Assembly: GCA_003140895.1 (NCBI GenBank)
Contig: PLLH01000069.1
Span: forward strand, 13,189-49,755
Source: Elusimicrobiota bacterium
GTDB lineage: Bacteria > Elusimicrobiota > Elusimicrobia > F11
Length of the DNA stretch: 36,567 nucleotides
Reading direction: 5' to 3'
Shown here: positions 9,279 through 16,944 of the stretch, piece after piece
How the letters are laid out: each line of letters begins with the position of its first letter
Position numbering within the stretch: position 1 is the stretch's first letter
The notes under the pieces: model-generated
Told to the model about the DNA's origin: nothing
The model's database searches: none
What the model saw: the letters and a program-made list of their open reading frames with translations, nothing else
Position numbers and translations under genes: made by a program

Positions 9279-10019
9279 ATGTCGCAATTTATCATCCCAT
9301 CGTCTGAGCTCCAGAAAGAACAGTTCTGCCTTCGCGGAGCGGAAGCTCATCATCTCATCCACGTTCTTCGCGTCCAACCCAACGACGCCATTGATTTGTT
9401 CGACGGGAGGGGGCGTCAGGCTCGGGGGGTGGTCTTGTCGGTTGAAAAAACAAACAATGTCGTGACCGGTCGTATCTCGGAGACAGGGTCTGCTTCCATC
9501 CGGCCTGCGCAGGTTCACCTTTTTCAGGGGTTGCCTCGAGGATCCAAATTCGATTACGTGATCGAGAAGGCGACGGAGCTTGGCGTCGATGCCATCATTC
9601 CTTTTTTGAGTCAAAAAAACAGCGTTCGACTTTCGCCGGAGCAGGCTCAGGCCAAATTGCCTCGGTGGGAAAATGTGATTCGGGCCTCCGCCAAGCAATG
9701 CGAGCGCGCCACTCTTCCTCTGATCGAAACTCCTCGTTCCTTCGACGATTTGGAAGGGCGGTTAAAAGCCGGGCTGTCTCTGGTCGGCTCGCAGGAAGCG
9801 ACGGGGCCCTCGTTGAAAGACTCGTTAAAACAAAAACCGCCTCAGCTGAAACTCGTCAATATTGTTATTGGGCCGGAGTCCGGTTTTTCCAAGAATGAAA
9901 TGACGCGGATGCGGGAGTGGGGCGTTCAGGCGGTGTCGTTGGGCGGGCGGGTTCTTCGGTCCGAAACGGCCGGCCCCGCGTTTCTCTCCATTCTCAATTA
10001 TGAATGGGAGTTGGATTAG
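9279..10019 (+). CDS. rsmE: 16S rRNA (uracil-1498-N3)-methyltransferase RsmE
   Basis: RsmE methylates N3 of U1498 in 16S rRNA of the 30S subunit. The 246 residues fit the family length. The N-terminal PUA-like domain contains LRGAEAHHLIHVLRVQPNDAIDLFDG. The SPOUT domain carries QGLPRGSKFDYVIEKATELGVDAIIPF and the SAM-binding knot GPESGFSKNEMTRMREWG...SLGGRVLRSETAG near residues 197-235. It sits 14 bases after dnaJ, a common neighbour order (dnaJ, optional prmA, rsmE, mtaB) in many bacteria, so it belongs to the heat-shock transcript. Confidence 0.95.
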   Translation: MSQFIIPSSELQKEQFCLRGAEAHHLIHVLRVQPNDAIDLFDGRGRQARGVVLSVEKTNNVVTGRISETGSASIRPAQVHLFQGLPRGSKFDYVIEKATELGVDAIIPFLSQKNSVRLSPEQAQAKLPRWENVIRASAKQCERATLPLIETPRSFDDLEGRLKAGLSLVGSQEATGPSLKDSLKQKPPQLKLVNIVIGPESGFSKNEMTRMREWGVQAVSLGGRVLRSETAGPAFLSILNYEWELD

Positions 10020-10028
10020 GAATCTCGA

Positions 10029-11294
10029 ATGAAAATTTGGTCCGCCACGTTTGGATGCAAGGTCAATCAATACGAGACGGAACTCCTGCGCCAGAGGATG
10101 TCGAACGGCGGCAATCAATTTGTTCCATCGCCGATTGACGCCGATCTGTGCTTGATTAATTCCTGTTCCGTCACGGCGTTCGCGGATAAAGAATGCCGGC
10201 AGATGATTCGCATGGTGCTTCGGTCGAACCCCCACGCCCGGGTTATTGTGACGGGGTGCTATGCCACGCGGTCTCCTCAGGAATTGAAAACGATTTCCGA
10301 CCGGGTCGAAGTGTATTCAAACGCGGAGAAAGACAGCCTTCCCTCCTGCCTCGGCTTTGAAATCTCCGATCAACCGTTGGGGATTCATCAATTTTCCGGG
10401 CGAACGCGCGCCTTCTTAAAAATTCAAGATGGATGCCAGGCGCCGTGCCGCTATTGCATCATTCCCACGGTGCGTTCCACTCTCTGGAGCAAACCTGTTC
10501 GGGATGTCACGGCTGAATTTCAAGCGCTTCTCGCCAACGGCTATCAGGAAATTGTGTTAACAGGCATTCGCCTGGGCCTCTACCGCGGCAACGGTCAAGA
10601 GAAGGTTGATTTGGTGGGACTCCTGCGACTCCTTGTGGCGCTTCCCGGCACTTTCCGAATTCGTCTCTCCTCACTTGAGGTGACGGAAGTGAGCGCGGCC
10701 CTGGTTTCATTCGTGAAGGACAACCCTAAAATATGCCGCCATTTTCACATTCCGCTTCAATCCGGGGATGATCAGGTTTTGCGATCCATGGGGCGTTGGT
10801 ACGGCTCCGCCGCTTATCGGAAACGAGTGGATTTGATTAAGGGCGCGTTGCCCGATGCAGGAATCACAGCGGATGTGATGGTGGGCTACCCCACAGAAAC
10901 AGACGATCTGTTTGAAAACACATATCGGTTTATCGACGAAATAGACCTTTCCGGGCTTCACGTGTTCCGGTTTTCCGCTCGGGCCGGAACGAAAGCCGCT
11001 TCGCTTGAGCCCCTTGATCCTCGCGTGGTGAGCCGCCGGGCCGCCCGGCTGGGGGCTCTGGATCAAGCGTTGAAAAGCCGTTTCTATCAACGTTTTCAGG
11101 GGACGCTGCGGGAAGCGATCTTAGAGCCGACGGGGGAGGGGTGGACGGACAATTACATCCGAATCCAAGCTCCGGAGGGGATGACGAAGACAGGGTTGGC
11201 CCTTGTGCCGGTGTGGTCGGCGTCCGAGGAACGCGGGGAGGGGGCTTTGAAACCTCATCGGATGAAATCAACTCAGTCAACCGCCGCTGAATAA
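10029..11294 (+). CDS. mtaB: tRNA (N6-threonylcarbamoyladenosine37-C2)-methylthiotransferase MtaB
   Basis: A radical-SAM methylthiotransferase that converts t6A37 to ms2t6A37 in tRNAs decoding ANN codons. The 421 residues show the UPF0004 N-terminal domain with the three auxiliary-cluster cysteines C10, C46 and C77 (FGCKVNQYETE, INSCSVT, VTGCYA). The radical-SAM cluster is C136-x3-C140-x2-C143 (DGCQAPCRYC). A TRAM-like region closes the protein after about 350. The FGCKVNQYET start favours MtaB over MiaB or RimO. It begins 9 bases after rsmE with TAGGA as a Shine-Dalgarno. Confidence 0.92.
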   Translation: MKIWSATFGCKVNQYETELLRQRMSNGGNQFVPSPIDADLCLINSCSVTAFADKECRQMIRMVLRSNPHARVIVTGCYATRSPQELKTISDRVEVYSNAEKDSLPSCLGFEISDQPLGIHQFSGRTRAFLKIQDGCQAPCRYCIIPTVRSTLWSKPVRDVTAEFQALLANGYQEIVLTGIRLGLYRGNGQEKVDLVGLLRLLVALPGTFRIRLSSLEVTEVSAALVSFVKDNPKICRHFHIPLQSGDDQVLRSMGRWYGSAAYRKRVDLIKGALPDAGITADVMVGYPTETDDLFENTYRFIDEIDLSGLHVFRFSARAGTKAASLEPLDPRVVSRRAARLGALDQALKSRFYQRFQGTLREAILEPTGEGWTDNYIRIQAPEGMTKTGLALVPVWSASEERGEGALKPHRMKSTQSTAAE

Positions 11295-11296
11295 TT

Positions 11297-11302
11297 TATA
11301 AT
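11297..11302 (+). promoter_or_regulatory. Possible -10 box (TATAAT) upstream of hinT
   Basis: A perfect TATAAT lies 8 bases before the hinT ATG, just after the mtaB stop. No -35 match is seen 16-18 bases upstream. If used, the transcript would start at or next to the ATG, i.e. be leaderless; no Shine-Dalgarno precedes this ATG. Weak evidence because a 6-mer match in an AT-rich junction can be chance. Confidence 0.35.
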
Positions 11303-11310
11303 ACGCCTCC

Positions 11311-11655
11311 ATGGATGACTGTATTTTTTGTAAAATCGTCGCCGGAAAAATCAGCGCTCAGATTGTCCATCAAGACAAAAGCGTTTTGGCGTTCAGGGAC
11401 CTAAATCCCCAGGCTCCAGTCCATATCCTGATTATCCCCAGAAAACATATTGATCAAATTTCATCGATGGAAGAGGCGGATTTGCCTCTTCTTGGAGATA
11501 TTTATGGGGCGGTGAAAACAATCGCCCTTCAGGAAGGGATCTCCGAAACCGGTTTCCGGGTTGTGGCCAACAACGGGCCGGACGGCGGGCAGACGGTGGG
11601 TCATCTCCATTTGCATTTGTTGGGCGGACGTTTGATGCATTGGCCTCCCGGTTAA
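11311..11655 (+). CDS. hinT: HIT-family purine nucleoside phosphoramidase HinT
   Basis: HIT proteins hydrolyse adenosine phosphoramidates and related nucleotidyl adducts. The 114 residues include the catalytic histidine triad HLHLHLLGG (H98, H100, H102), the N-terminal CIFC zinc-type pair (C4, C7), the [19 protein letters not shown] core and [12 protein letters not shown]. Length and ending (MHWPPG) match bacterial HinT. It lies 16 bases after mtaB and 38 bases before rpsU. Confidence 0.95.
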   Translation: MDDCIFCKIVAGKISAQIVHQDKSVLAFRDLNPQAPVHILIIPRKHIDQISSMEEADLPLLGDIYGAVKTIALQEGISETGFRVVANNGPDGGQTVGHLHLHLLGGRLMHWPPG

Positions 11656-11693
11656 ACGATTTTACTCCACAAGAAAAAGGCGGTGTTTACATA

Positions 11694-11894
11694 GTGGTTT
11701 TAGTGAAAGTCAGAGAAGGTGAAGCCATTGAGGAAGTGTTGCGCAGATTTAAGCGCGAATGCGAACGCAATGGAATACTCCAGGAAATCAAACGACGCGA
11801 GTTTTTTGAGTCTCCTGCGGTCCGAAAAAAGAGAAAAGCGGCCGAAGCTCGGCGCAAAATGAAGCGTCGTCTTCATCGCCAAAAGCGGCGATAA
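11694..11894 (+). CDS. rpsU: 30S ribosomal protein bS21
   Basis: bS21 is a small basic 30S protein near the anti-Shine-Dalgarno region. I start it at GTG 11694, giving 66 residues beginning [21 protein letters not shown]. That aligns with the family start (e.g. MPVIKVRENE...) and has AAGGCGG at 11677-11683 upstream. The longer in-frame ATG at 11640 would add 18 non-conserved residues and overlap hinT, so I reject it. GTG 11703 is the alternative. The [22 protein letters not shown] core and the Lys/Arg-rich tail are diagnostic. Position just ahead of dnaG-rpoD matches the classical macromolecular-synthesis operon. Confidence 0.95.
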   Translation: MVLVKVREGEAIEEVLRRFKRECERNGILQEIKRREFFESPAVRKKRKAAEARRKMKRRLHRQKRR

Positions 11895-11948
11895 GCTCGC
11901 TCCTAGGCGCCCGCCCCACGGTTCCAACATCATTGAAATATTCTTGGC

Positions 11949-11988
11949 GGACTCGTTTCCCATTACTTTATTGGACGCGAGTCCTTTT
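11949..11988 (+). terminator. Terminator/attenuator-like hairpin between rpsU and dnaG
   Basis: GGACTCG (11949-11955) and CGAGTCC (11978-11984) can form a 7-bp stem with a 22-base loop, followed directly by TTTT. The long loop and short U-tract make it a weak or partial terminator, which would suit uncoupling high rpsU from low dnaG expression, as known in the E. coli rpsU-dnaG-rpoD operon. Confidence 0.5.
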
Positions 11989-12007
11989 ATCTTGATGGGA
12001 AGCAGTC

Positions 12008-13804
12008 ATGTTTAGCAGGGAACAATTAGACCAAGTCCGATCGGCGGTTGACATCGTCGGAATCGTCAAGGAATACGTCCCTTCGCTCAAACTGACGGGC
12101 CGGTCGGCTCGCGGGTTGTGTCCCTTTCACAGCGAGCGGACGCCGTCCTTCCACGTGCTGCCGGAGAAGGGAATTTTCAAGTGTTTCGGTTGCGGGGAAG
12201 GCGGCGATGTTTTCTCTTTTCTATCGAAGATTGAAAACATTCCTTTTGGAGAAGCGGTTGAGCGATTGGGCGCTCAGGCGGGCATTGTTCTTCGGCCCGT
12301 CAAAGACGTTGAGTTTCAGGAAAAAGACAATCTACGCGATCAGATTCTCCGGGTTCTTGAAGCGGCGGCTCAGATGTATGAGGAGCAGTTGTGGGGAAGC
12401 CGGATCGGAGAAGCGGCTCTTTCTTATCTTCGGGAGCGGTCCATCACGGACGAAACGGCACGAGCCTTTCGTTTGGGGGTGGCGCCGAATCAAGGAACTC
12501 CTGTTTTCGAGGTGTTGCTCAAGAAAGGGTTCACGATCGAGGTATGTCAAAAAAGCGGACTTGTCACAAAATCGTCTGAAGGCCGGTTTTACGATCCGCT
12601 CTATGGCCGGTTGATATTTCCGATTTTTGATCCCACCAGTCGCGTGGTGGGTTTTGGCGGACGGCTACTGCCGGTGGCGAAGCGTAAAACGTTGGGCTTA
12701 TCGGAGGATGAGACGAAGGATCAGGGGCCCAAGTACATCAACTCTCCTGAGACGCCCGTTTTTTCAAAAGGGAAGTTGCTCTACGGTCTGTTTCAAGCCA
12801 AAGGAGCCATCCTTTCTTCCCGTCGAGCGATGGTGTTGGAAGGCTATATGGACGTGGTGGGGGTTCATCAGGGCGGAATTCCCCTGGGAGTGGCGACGCT
12901 GGGAACCGCTCTCACGCGTGACCATGCGAAACTGTTGAAGCGATACGCCGATGAAGTGGTGGCGTTTTTTGACCCGGATGAAGCGGGGCGGAAAGCGGCG
13001 ATGCGGGGGTTGGAGCCGCTTCTCCAGGAAGAGTTGTTTCCGCGGGTTGTGATGGAATCCTCAACGCTTGATCCGGATGAGTTGATTTTGGAAAAGGGAA
13101 AAGAGTACGTTTTAGGTCTCATCAAAGACGCCCCTGATTTCGTCGACTATATTTTGAAAACGTCCTCTTCGGATCGGATGGGACCCAGGGAAAAGTCGGA
13201 TTTGGCCGCTCTTCTCGCGTCCGTGATCGCTTATTCTCCGAATGAGGTGCTTAAATCGGAGTGGACGAAGCGGGTCGGGTTTCAGTTGGGGATCAAGCCG
13301 GAGCTGCTGGATGAGATGGTGAAAAAGGGGGGGCGGGCGCCGGAGGCGTCTCTAGTCAACGCGCGCGTTGATAAGAAGCCGAAGCGCCATCTTCCGTCGG
13401 CGGAAGAAGAATTTTTGCAACTGTGTCTTAATGTTCCGGGGTTGCCGCTCGAAGCGGACTTGGGGCCGGAGGATTTTGGGGACGAGCGGTGCCGGCGTCT
13501 CTTTGAGTTGGTTCAGCAGCGGACGCACGAGAACGGCGCCGTGACCGTCGCTTCCTTGTTGAACGAGGTTCCTGATTCAGACAAAGAGTGGTTTATGTCG
13601 CTCTCTCTTGAAGAAAAAGAATTTTTGGAACCCATGGAGAGAAGGGAACAATTGGTTCGCAATATCCGTTTAAGAAAAGACCAGGCTCGCTTGGCGGATC
13701 TGAGCCGGAGTTTATCCAGCAGCCAGGGCGATCCGGCGTTGATGAACGAGTACAAAGAATTGCTGAAACGTCTTAAAGGGACGGCGCGGCCGCCGTCGGC
13801 GTAG
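12008..13804 (+). CDS. dnaG: DNA primase DnaG
   Basis: DnaG makes RNA primers for the replisome. The 598-residue protein has the CHC2-type zinc finger C38-x2-H41...C59-x2-C62 ([18 protein letters not shown]) and the RNA-polymerase core with [16 protein letters not shown] and [13 protein letters not shown]. The Toprim region has [16 protein letters not shown] near 275-290 and [12 protein letters not shown] near 319-330. The C-terminal helicase-interacting region has EEEFLQLCL at its start. It is preceded by a 113-base spacer holding a hairpin, and followed by rpoD after 31 bases. Confidence 0.97.
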   Translation: MFSREQLDQVRSAVDIVGIVKEYVPSLKLTGRSARGLCPFHSERTPSFHVLPEKGIFKCFGCGEGGDVFSFLSKIENIPFGEAVERLGAQAGIVLRPVKDVEFQEKDNLRDQILRVLEAAAQMYEEQLWGSRIGEAALSYLRERSITDETARAFRLGVAPNQGTPVFEVLLKKGFTIEVCQKSGLVTKSSEGRFYDPLYGRLIFPIFDPTSRVVGFGGRLLPVAKRKTLGLSEDETKDQGPKYINSPETPVFSKGKLLYGLFQAKGAILSSRRAMVLEGYMDVVGVHQGGIPLGVATLGTALTRDHAKLLKRYADEVVAFFDPDEAGRKAAMRGLEPLLQEELFPRVVMESSTLDPDELILEKGKEYVLGLIKDAPDFVDYILKTSSSDRMGPREKSDLAALLASVIAYSPNEVLKSEWTKRVGFQLGIKPELLDEMVKKGGRAPEASLVNARVDKKPKRHLPSAEEEFLQLCLNVPGLPLEADLGPEDFGDERCRRLFELVQQRTHENGAVTVASLLNEVPDSDKEWFMSLSLEEKEFLEPMERREQLVRNIRLRKDQARLADLSRSLSSSQGDPALMNEYKELLKRLKGTARPPSA

Positions 13805-13835
13805 GTTTTATAAATCTATAGGGATAGGTGTTTAT

Positions 13836-15575
13836 ATGATTCAGGAGCATAACAAGTCCATCATCGACAATAACACCCTCATTCAAGGGCTGGTCAAGCA
13901 GGGGAAAGAGGCGGGGTACATCACGTATGAGGAAATCATGCGACGCCTCCCGGAAAACACGACCCCGGAAGATCTGGATAATTTCTTCGGCACATTGGAA
14001 GAAATGGGCATTCAGGTTTTGGAGTCGGAAGAGACGGCTCGGGCCAAGGTGGAACCGTCGGAAGGAACCCCCGCTCCTGAAGTGGAGTTGGATACCCAGA
14101 ATTCCATCCGGATGTATTTGTCTGAAATGGGCCGCGTTCCGCTTCTCACGCGAGAAGAAGAAGTCACGTTGTCCCGGAATATCAAAGAGCACGAGAAAGA
14201 GCTTCGGCTCCTGGTCCTTCAATCTCCGATCACGTTACGGGAAATCAGCAATTGGGAAACGCTTCTCGAGCAACAGGAGATGACGCCGAAAGAGCTCATG
14301 CCTCGGGGGCGTAAAACCGCGGTTGAGCTGAGCCGGATGCGGCAGAAGGTGAAGGTGGTGGCGAGATCCATCATCAAAAGCGAAAAAGTCATCAAGTCCT
14401 TGGAAGACAAGATCAACAAGCCGACTATTTCTCTGAAGGCCAAAGCCAAGCTTCAACTTCAAGCGGATCACGAGAAAAAAGAAATCGTCGCTCGCATCGT
14501 CAGTCTGAATTTGAATCAGGACAAGATCAAGCGCCTCACCAATAAAATTAAAACTCTGGCCTTTAAAATCCGCGAATGTGAAGAAGAGCTTTTTCGGTAT
14601 GAAAAACGCCTCAACATGCCGTACTTGGAGCTTCAGGGGGTCTACAATAAAGTCCTGTCCAAAAAAATCACTCCAGGGGCGTTCAAAAAATTAACCGGAT
14701 ACACCATGACCGGCATCGAAGCCACCATGGCCAACCTTCAGAACGTGGAGAGCCGGCGGCTTCGAATTCTTCAGGTGCTTCCGGTGACACGGGACAGCTT
14801 GATGGATTTGGACCGCAAAATCCGTCAGTTGGAAGAAGCGATTTTGAAGGACAAACTTAAGTTGATTCGAGCCAATCTTCGATTGGTTGTTTCTATTGCT
14901 AAAAAACATGTCGGTGCGTCTAACTTGGAACTTCCCGATTTGATTCAGGAAGGCGGTTTGGGGCTCATTAAAGCGGTGGAAAAATTTGAATGGCGCCGCG
15001 GGTTTAAATTCTCGACGTACGCCACCTGGTGGATTCGCCAATCCATCAACCGGGCTATCGCCGATCAAGCCAGAACAATCCGTATCCCCGTCCACATGAA
15101 GGAAATTATTTCCAAGTTGACCAAGGTGGCGCGCCGCTCACGGCAGGAATTGGGCCGGGATCCGACGTTGGATGAATACGCGAAGGCGCTTCACCTCTCG
15201 ATCGACAAAGTGCGGGGGATTCTGCGCATCATGCAGGATCCTGTTTCCCTGGCCACGCCGGTCGGAGAAGATGAAGACTCTTTCCTTGAAGATTTTATTG
15301 AGGATGGGTCCGGACCGGAACCGTCTGAAGGAGCGCAGGATTTTCTTCGTCACCGGGAAGTGGAACGGGCGCTCTCGACGTTAAGCGAGCGGGAAGCGCA
15401 GATTATCCGGCTTCGGTTCGGCATCGGAACGGGATATCCCCGGACCTTGGAAGAGCTGGGCCGCATCTTTAACGTCACGCGCGAGCGCGTCCGGCAGATT
15501 GAAGCCAAAGCCATTCGGAAATTGCGGCATCCGTCCCGGAGCCGCGTGCTCAAAGAGTATTTGGAAAACGGTTAA
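13836..15575 (+). CDS. rpoD: RNA polymerase primary sigma factor RpoD (sigma-70)
   Basis: The housekeeping sigma factor, 579 residues. Region 1.1 is present at about residues 10-70 ([16 protein letters not shown]...). Region 1.2 begins with [23 protein letters not shown] long helical non-conserved stretch covers about 150-330. Regions 2.1-2.4 run from [15 protein letters not shown] through [19 protein letters not shown] to [19 protein letters not shown] (about 344-405). Region 3 and region 4 follow, with [23 protein letters not shown] near 537-560 for -35 recognition. Its presence fits the TTGACA/TATACT promoters seen in this window. Confidence 0.97.
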   Translation: MIQEHNKSIIDNNTLIQGLVKQGKEAGYITYEEIMRRLPENTTPEDLDNFFGTLEEMGIQVLESEETARAKVEPSEGTPAPEVELDTQNSIRMYLSEMGRVPLLTREEEVTLSRNIKEHEKELRLLVLQSPITLREISNWETLLEQQEMTPKELMPRGRKTAVELSRMRQKVKVVARSIIKSEKVIKSLEDKINKPTISLKAKAKLQLQADHEKKEIVARIVSLNLNQDKIKRLTNKIKTLAFKIRECEEELFRYEKRLNMPYLELQGVYNKVLSKKITPGAFKKLTGYTMTGIEATMANLQNVESRRLRILQVLPVTRDSLMDLDRKIRQLEEAILKDKLKLIRANLRLVVSIAKKHVGASNLELPDLIQEGGLGLIKAVEKFEWRRGFKFSTYATWWIRQSINRAIADQARTIRIPVHMKEIISKLTKVARRSRQELGRDPTLDEYAKALHLSIDKVRGILRIMQDPVSLATPVGEDEDSFLEDFIEDGSGPEPSEGAQDFLRHREVERALSTLSEREAQIIRLRFGIGTGYPRTLEELGRIFNVTRERVRQIEAKAIRKLRHPSRSRVLKEYLENG

Positions 15576-15615
15576 TCTCTGAAGCGGGGGAGGTCCCGAA
15601 GGCGGCGGTCAGATT

Positions 15616-15632
15616 TGCTAGACTACCCGCCG
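15616..15632 (+). promoter_or_regulatory. Possible extended -10 promoter of the tRNA pair
   Basis: TGC-TAGACT (15616-15624) is an extended -10 element followed by a GC-rich stretch (ACCCGCCG), placing transcription start about 8 bases before the first tRNA. No -35 consensus is visible. A GC-rich discriminator is typical of stable-RNA promoters under stringent control. Confidence 0.45.
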
Positions 15633-15638
15633 AACAGT

Positions 15639-15712
15639 GGGCCCTTAGCTCAGGTGGTTAGAGCACTCCGCTCATAACGGATTGGTCGTAGGTTCAAGTC
15701 CTACAGGGCCCA
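15639..15712 (+). tRNA. tRNA-Ile2 (CAU, lysidine-type); tRNA-Met possible
   Basis: A 74-nt cloverleaf: acceptor GGGCCCT (15639-15645) pairs perfectly with AGGGCCC (15705-15711), discriminator A at 15712. D stem GCTC/GAGC, T arm GTAGG-TTCAAGT-CCTAC. The anticodon loop CTCATAA gives CAU at 15673-15675. The TTGGTCG variable-region context and TTAGCTCAG start resemble bacterial tRNA-Ile2, whose C34 is changed to lysidine by TilS so that it reads AUA; elongator Met is the alternative. Pair 27-43 is a C-U mismatch. No CCA is encoded. Confidence 0.9.
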
Positions 15713-15733
15713 TAAATTTTCCGGCCTTTTTTC

Positions 15734-15805
15734 GGGCAGTTAGCTCAGCGGGAGAGCATTCGCCTCACACGCGAAGGGTCACAGGTTCAATCCCTGTACT
15801 GCCCA
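15734..15805 (+). tRNA. tRNA-Val (CAC)
   Basis: A 72-nt cloverleaf: acceptor GGGCAGT (15734-15740) pairs with ACTGCCC (15798-15804), discriminator A. D stem GCTC/GAGC, anticodon stem TTCGC/GCGAA, loop CTCACAC with anticodon CAC at 15766-15768 reading GUG, T arm ACAGG-TTCAATC-CCTGT. No encoded CCA. It lies 21 bases after the previous tRNA, so the two are probably processed from one transcript. Confidence 0.96.
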
Positions 15806-15935
15806 ATATCCTTAAAATTTATAATGAAAAATTGAGGCGGCCCTCCGCGCCTCACAGCGGTGGGGCTGCCCAGTATTGGCGCAACCGCAAATCTTCACAA
15901 AATACTCATTCAATAAATATTGGATAATCTAACCC
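15806..15935. other. Intergenic region after tRNA-Val with two GC-rich dyads
   Basis: No ORF of note. TGAGGCG (15833-15839) pairs with CGCCTCA (15848-15854), and GCGGT (15857-15861) with ACCGC (15884-15888). Neither is followed by a T-run. The 3' end is AT-rich with a GGATAAT just ahead of the next gene. It may hold tRNA 3' processing structure or a promoter; nothing firmer can be said. Confidence 0.4.
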
Positions 15936-16751
15936 ATGCAAAATGAACTTTCGTTTTTACTGAAACTCCAGGAATTGGACGTCGTTCTCGACGATCTCGC
16001 CGAGAAATCGGAGGCGGTGGCTCAGCGTATTCAGTCCAAGAATCAAGAAATTGATTCGCTCAAATCCTCTCTCAAATCCGCCAAGGAAGCCTTGTCCATC
16101 CACCTCGTTAAGAAAAAACAGTTGGAGGGGGAGGCTGAAGCCAAGGAACAAGTCCTCAAAAAACATCAGGCAGCGCTAAACGCCCTCAAAAGCAACGACG
16201 CCTATAAAGCGATGCTAGGAGAAATTGAAGCGGCGAAAAACGCCGTCCATGCCATTGAAGATGAAATTTTGATTATGATGGAACAAGTTGAAGCGGACGA
16301 CCGGGATCATAAAGTCAAAGAACAAAGAGTGAAAGCCGAAGAAGGAATCATGAGGGCCGCCGTCCAAGAGCTGGAGAACCAAAAAACACAGATTTTGGCT
16401 GAGAAACAAACGAAGCAAGCCGCGCGTGACGCGTATGTGGCGAACGTCCCGGCCCATCTTAAAAATCAGTACGAGGTTATCCGAAAAAAACGTGGCGGCA
16501 TGGTTGTCGTTCAATTGGTTCATGGTTGTTGCGGGGGGTGTCAGATGACGCTCACGCCCAACAAGGCGAACGAAGTCAAAAAGGCCAAGAACATGGTGGT
16601 CTGCGAATCATGCTCTCGGATTATTTATCTCGCTGTTTCCGATTCGAATCCTGAGGCTGCCGCTCCGCCGATTCCGGTGGCCTCCGCTCCGGCGCCCGGG
16701 CCCGCTCCGGTTCCTTCCGTCGATCCTTCTCCTTCAACCTCCGTTAGCTAA
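15936..16751 (+). CDS. Coiled-coil protein with C4-type zinc ribbon (CT398/zf-RING_7-like)
   Basis: The 271-residue protein starts with a long charged coiled coil (about residues 1-175) and then a zinc ribbon. The ribbon is made by CCGGC near 198-202 and CESC near 224-227, separated by QMTLTPNKANEVKKAKNMVV. This is the architecture of the DUF164/zf-RING_7 family (chlamydial CT398 and relatives), of which some members have been linked to RpoN and secretion components; the function in most bacteria is unknown. The last about 40 residues are a Pro/Ala-rich, probably disordered tail that lengthens the protein beyond the usual about 240. It is flanked by tRNAs and by the division cluster promoter, so it looks monocistronic. 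Confidence 0.85.
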   Translation: MQNELSFLLKLQELDVVLDDLAEKSEAVAQRIQSKNQEIDSLKSSLKSAKEALSIHLVKKKQLEGEAEAKEQVLKKHQAALNALKSNDAYKAMLGEIEAAKNAVHAIEDEILIMMEQVEADDRDHKVKEQRVKAEEGIMRAAVQELENQKTQILAEKQTKQAARDAYVANVPAHLKNQYEVIRKKRGGMVVVQLVHGCCGGCQMTLTPNKANEVKKAKNMVVCESCSRIIYLAVSDSNPEAAAPPIPVASAPAPGPAPVPSVDPSPSTSVS

Positions 16752-16770
16752 TCATTCTTTTCTTCGGAAT

Positions 16771-16794
16771 CGTCATCCGCCGCGGCGGATGACG
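16771..16794. repeat. 24-bp perfect palindrome downstream of the zinc-ribbon gene
   Basis: The 12-base arm CGTCATCCGCCG is followed directly by its exact reverse complement with no spacer. No T-run follows, so a classical terminator is doubtful. It could be a protein-binding dyad, or in RNA a stem closed by a small loop acting with Rho or protecting the 3' end. Confidence 0.75.
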
Positions 16795-16847
16795 CTGATA
16801 TCTTCTCCTCCCTATTTAAAAAATAAATCTCCAGCTTCAATTATTTA

Positions 16848-16876
16848 TTGACACCGCATTGTTGCGGTATTAGACT
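16848..16876 (+). promoter_or_regulatory. Sigma-70 promoter of the mraZ-dcw cluster
   Basis: TTGACA (16848-16853) and TAGACT (16871-16876) with a 17-base spacer. The spacer contains a perfect dyad ACCGCA-TTGT-TGCGGT (16853-16868), which could be a chance feature or an operator. Transcription should start near 16883, leaving a leader of about 60 bases that contains the repeat array. Confidence 0.85.
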
Positions 16877-16926
16877 TGTGGAGCTTTGTGGATAAAAGTG
16901 GTGGAAAGTGTGGATAAAAGTGTGGA
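16875..16926 (+). promoter_or_regulatory. Phased GTG repeat array, probable MraZ operator
   Basis: The trinucleotide GTG followed by G or T recurs at exactly 10-base steps at 16878, 16888, 16898 and 16908, then again at 16920. The inner copies read AAAGTGG (16895), AAAGTGT (16905) and AAAGTGT (16917). MraZ is known to autoregulate through direct repeats with a 10-bp period: TGGG-type boxes in E. coli and AAAGTG(T/G)-N3 repeats in mycoplasmas. The array lies between the -10 box and mraZ, where bound protein would repress the whole cluster. Confidence 0.72.
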
Positions 16927-16929
16927 TAA
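16887..16929 (-). promoter_or_regulatory. Three perfect DnaA-box 9-mers in the mraZ leader
   Basis: TGTGGATAA occurs at 16887-16895, 16909-16917 and 16921-16929; its complement TTATCCACA is the consensus high-affinity DnaA box. The first two belong to an exact 14-base direct repeat (TGTGGATAAAAGTG) spaced by 22 bases. A degenerate fourth copy (TGTGGA) is at 16877. Sequence match is certain; DnaA binding is inference and the same bases overlap the MraZ-type array. Confidence 0.6.
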
Positions 16930-16944
16930 CCAGCACGAGGGACC

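Noticed and set aside
11640-11693. Upstream ATG extending bS21
   Set aside because: It would overlap hinT and add non-conserved residues; GTG 11694 restores the normal bS21 N-terminus.
15682-15927. 81-codon plus-strand frame crossing both tRNA genes
   Set aside because: It runs through the tRNA cloverleaves, and its translation (SSAGEHSPHTRRVTGSIPV) is the familiar artefact of translating tRNA sequence.
16848-16929. Chromosomal replication origin at mraZ
   Set aside because: Only three DnaA boxes and no dnaA, dnaN or gidA neighbours; a promoter-regulatory role explains the position better, so it is kept only as a low-weight finding.
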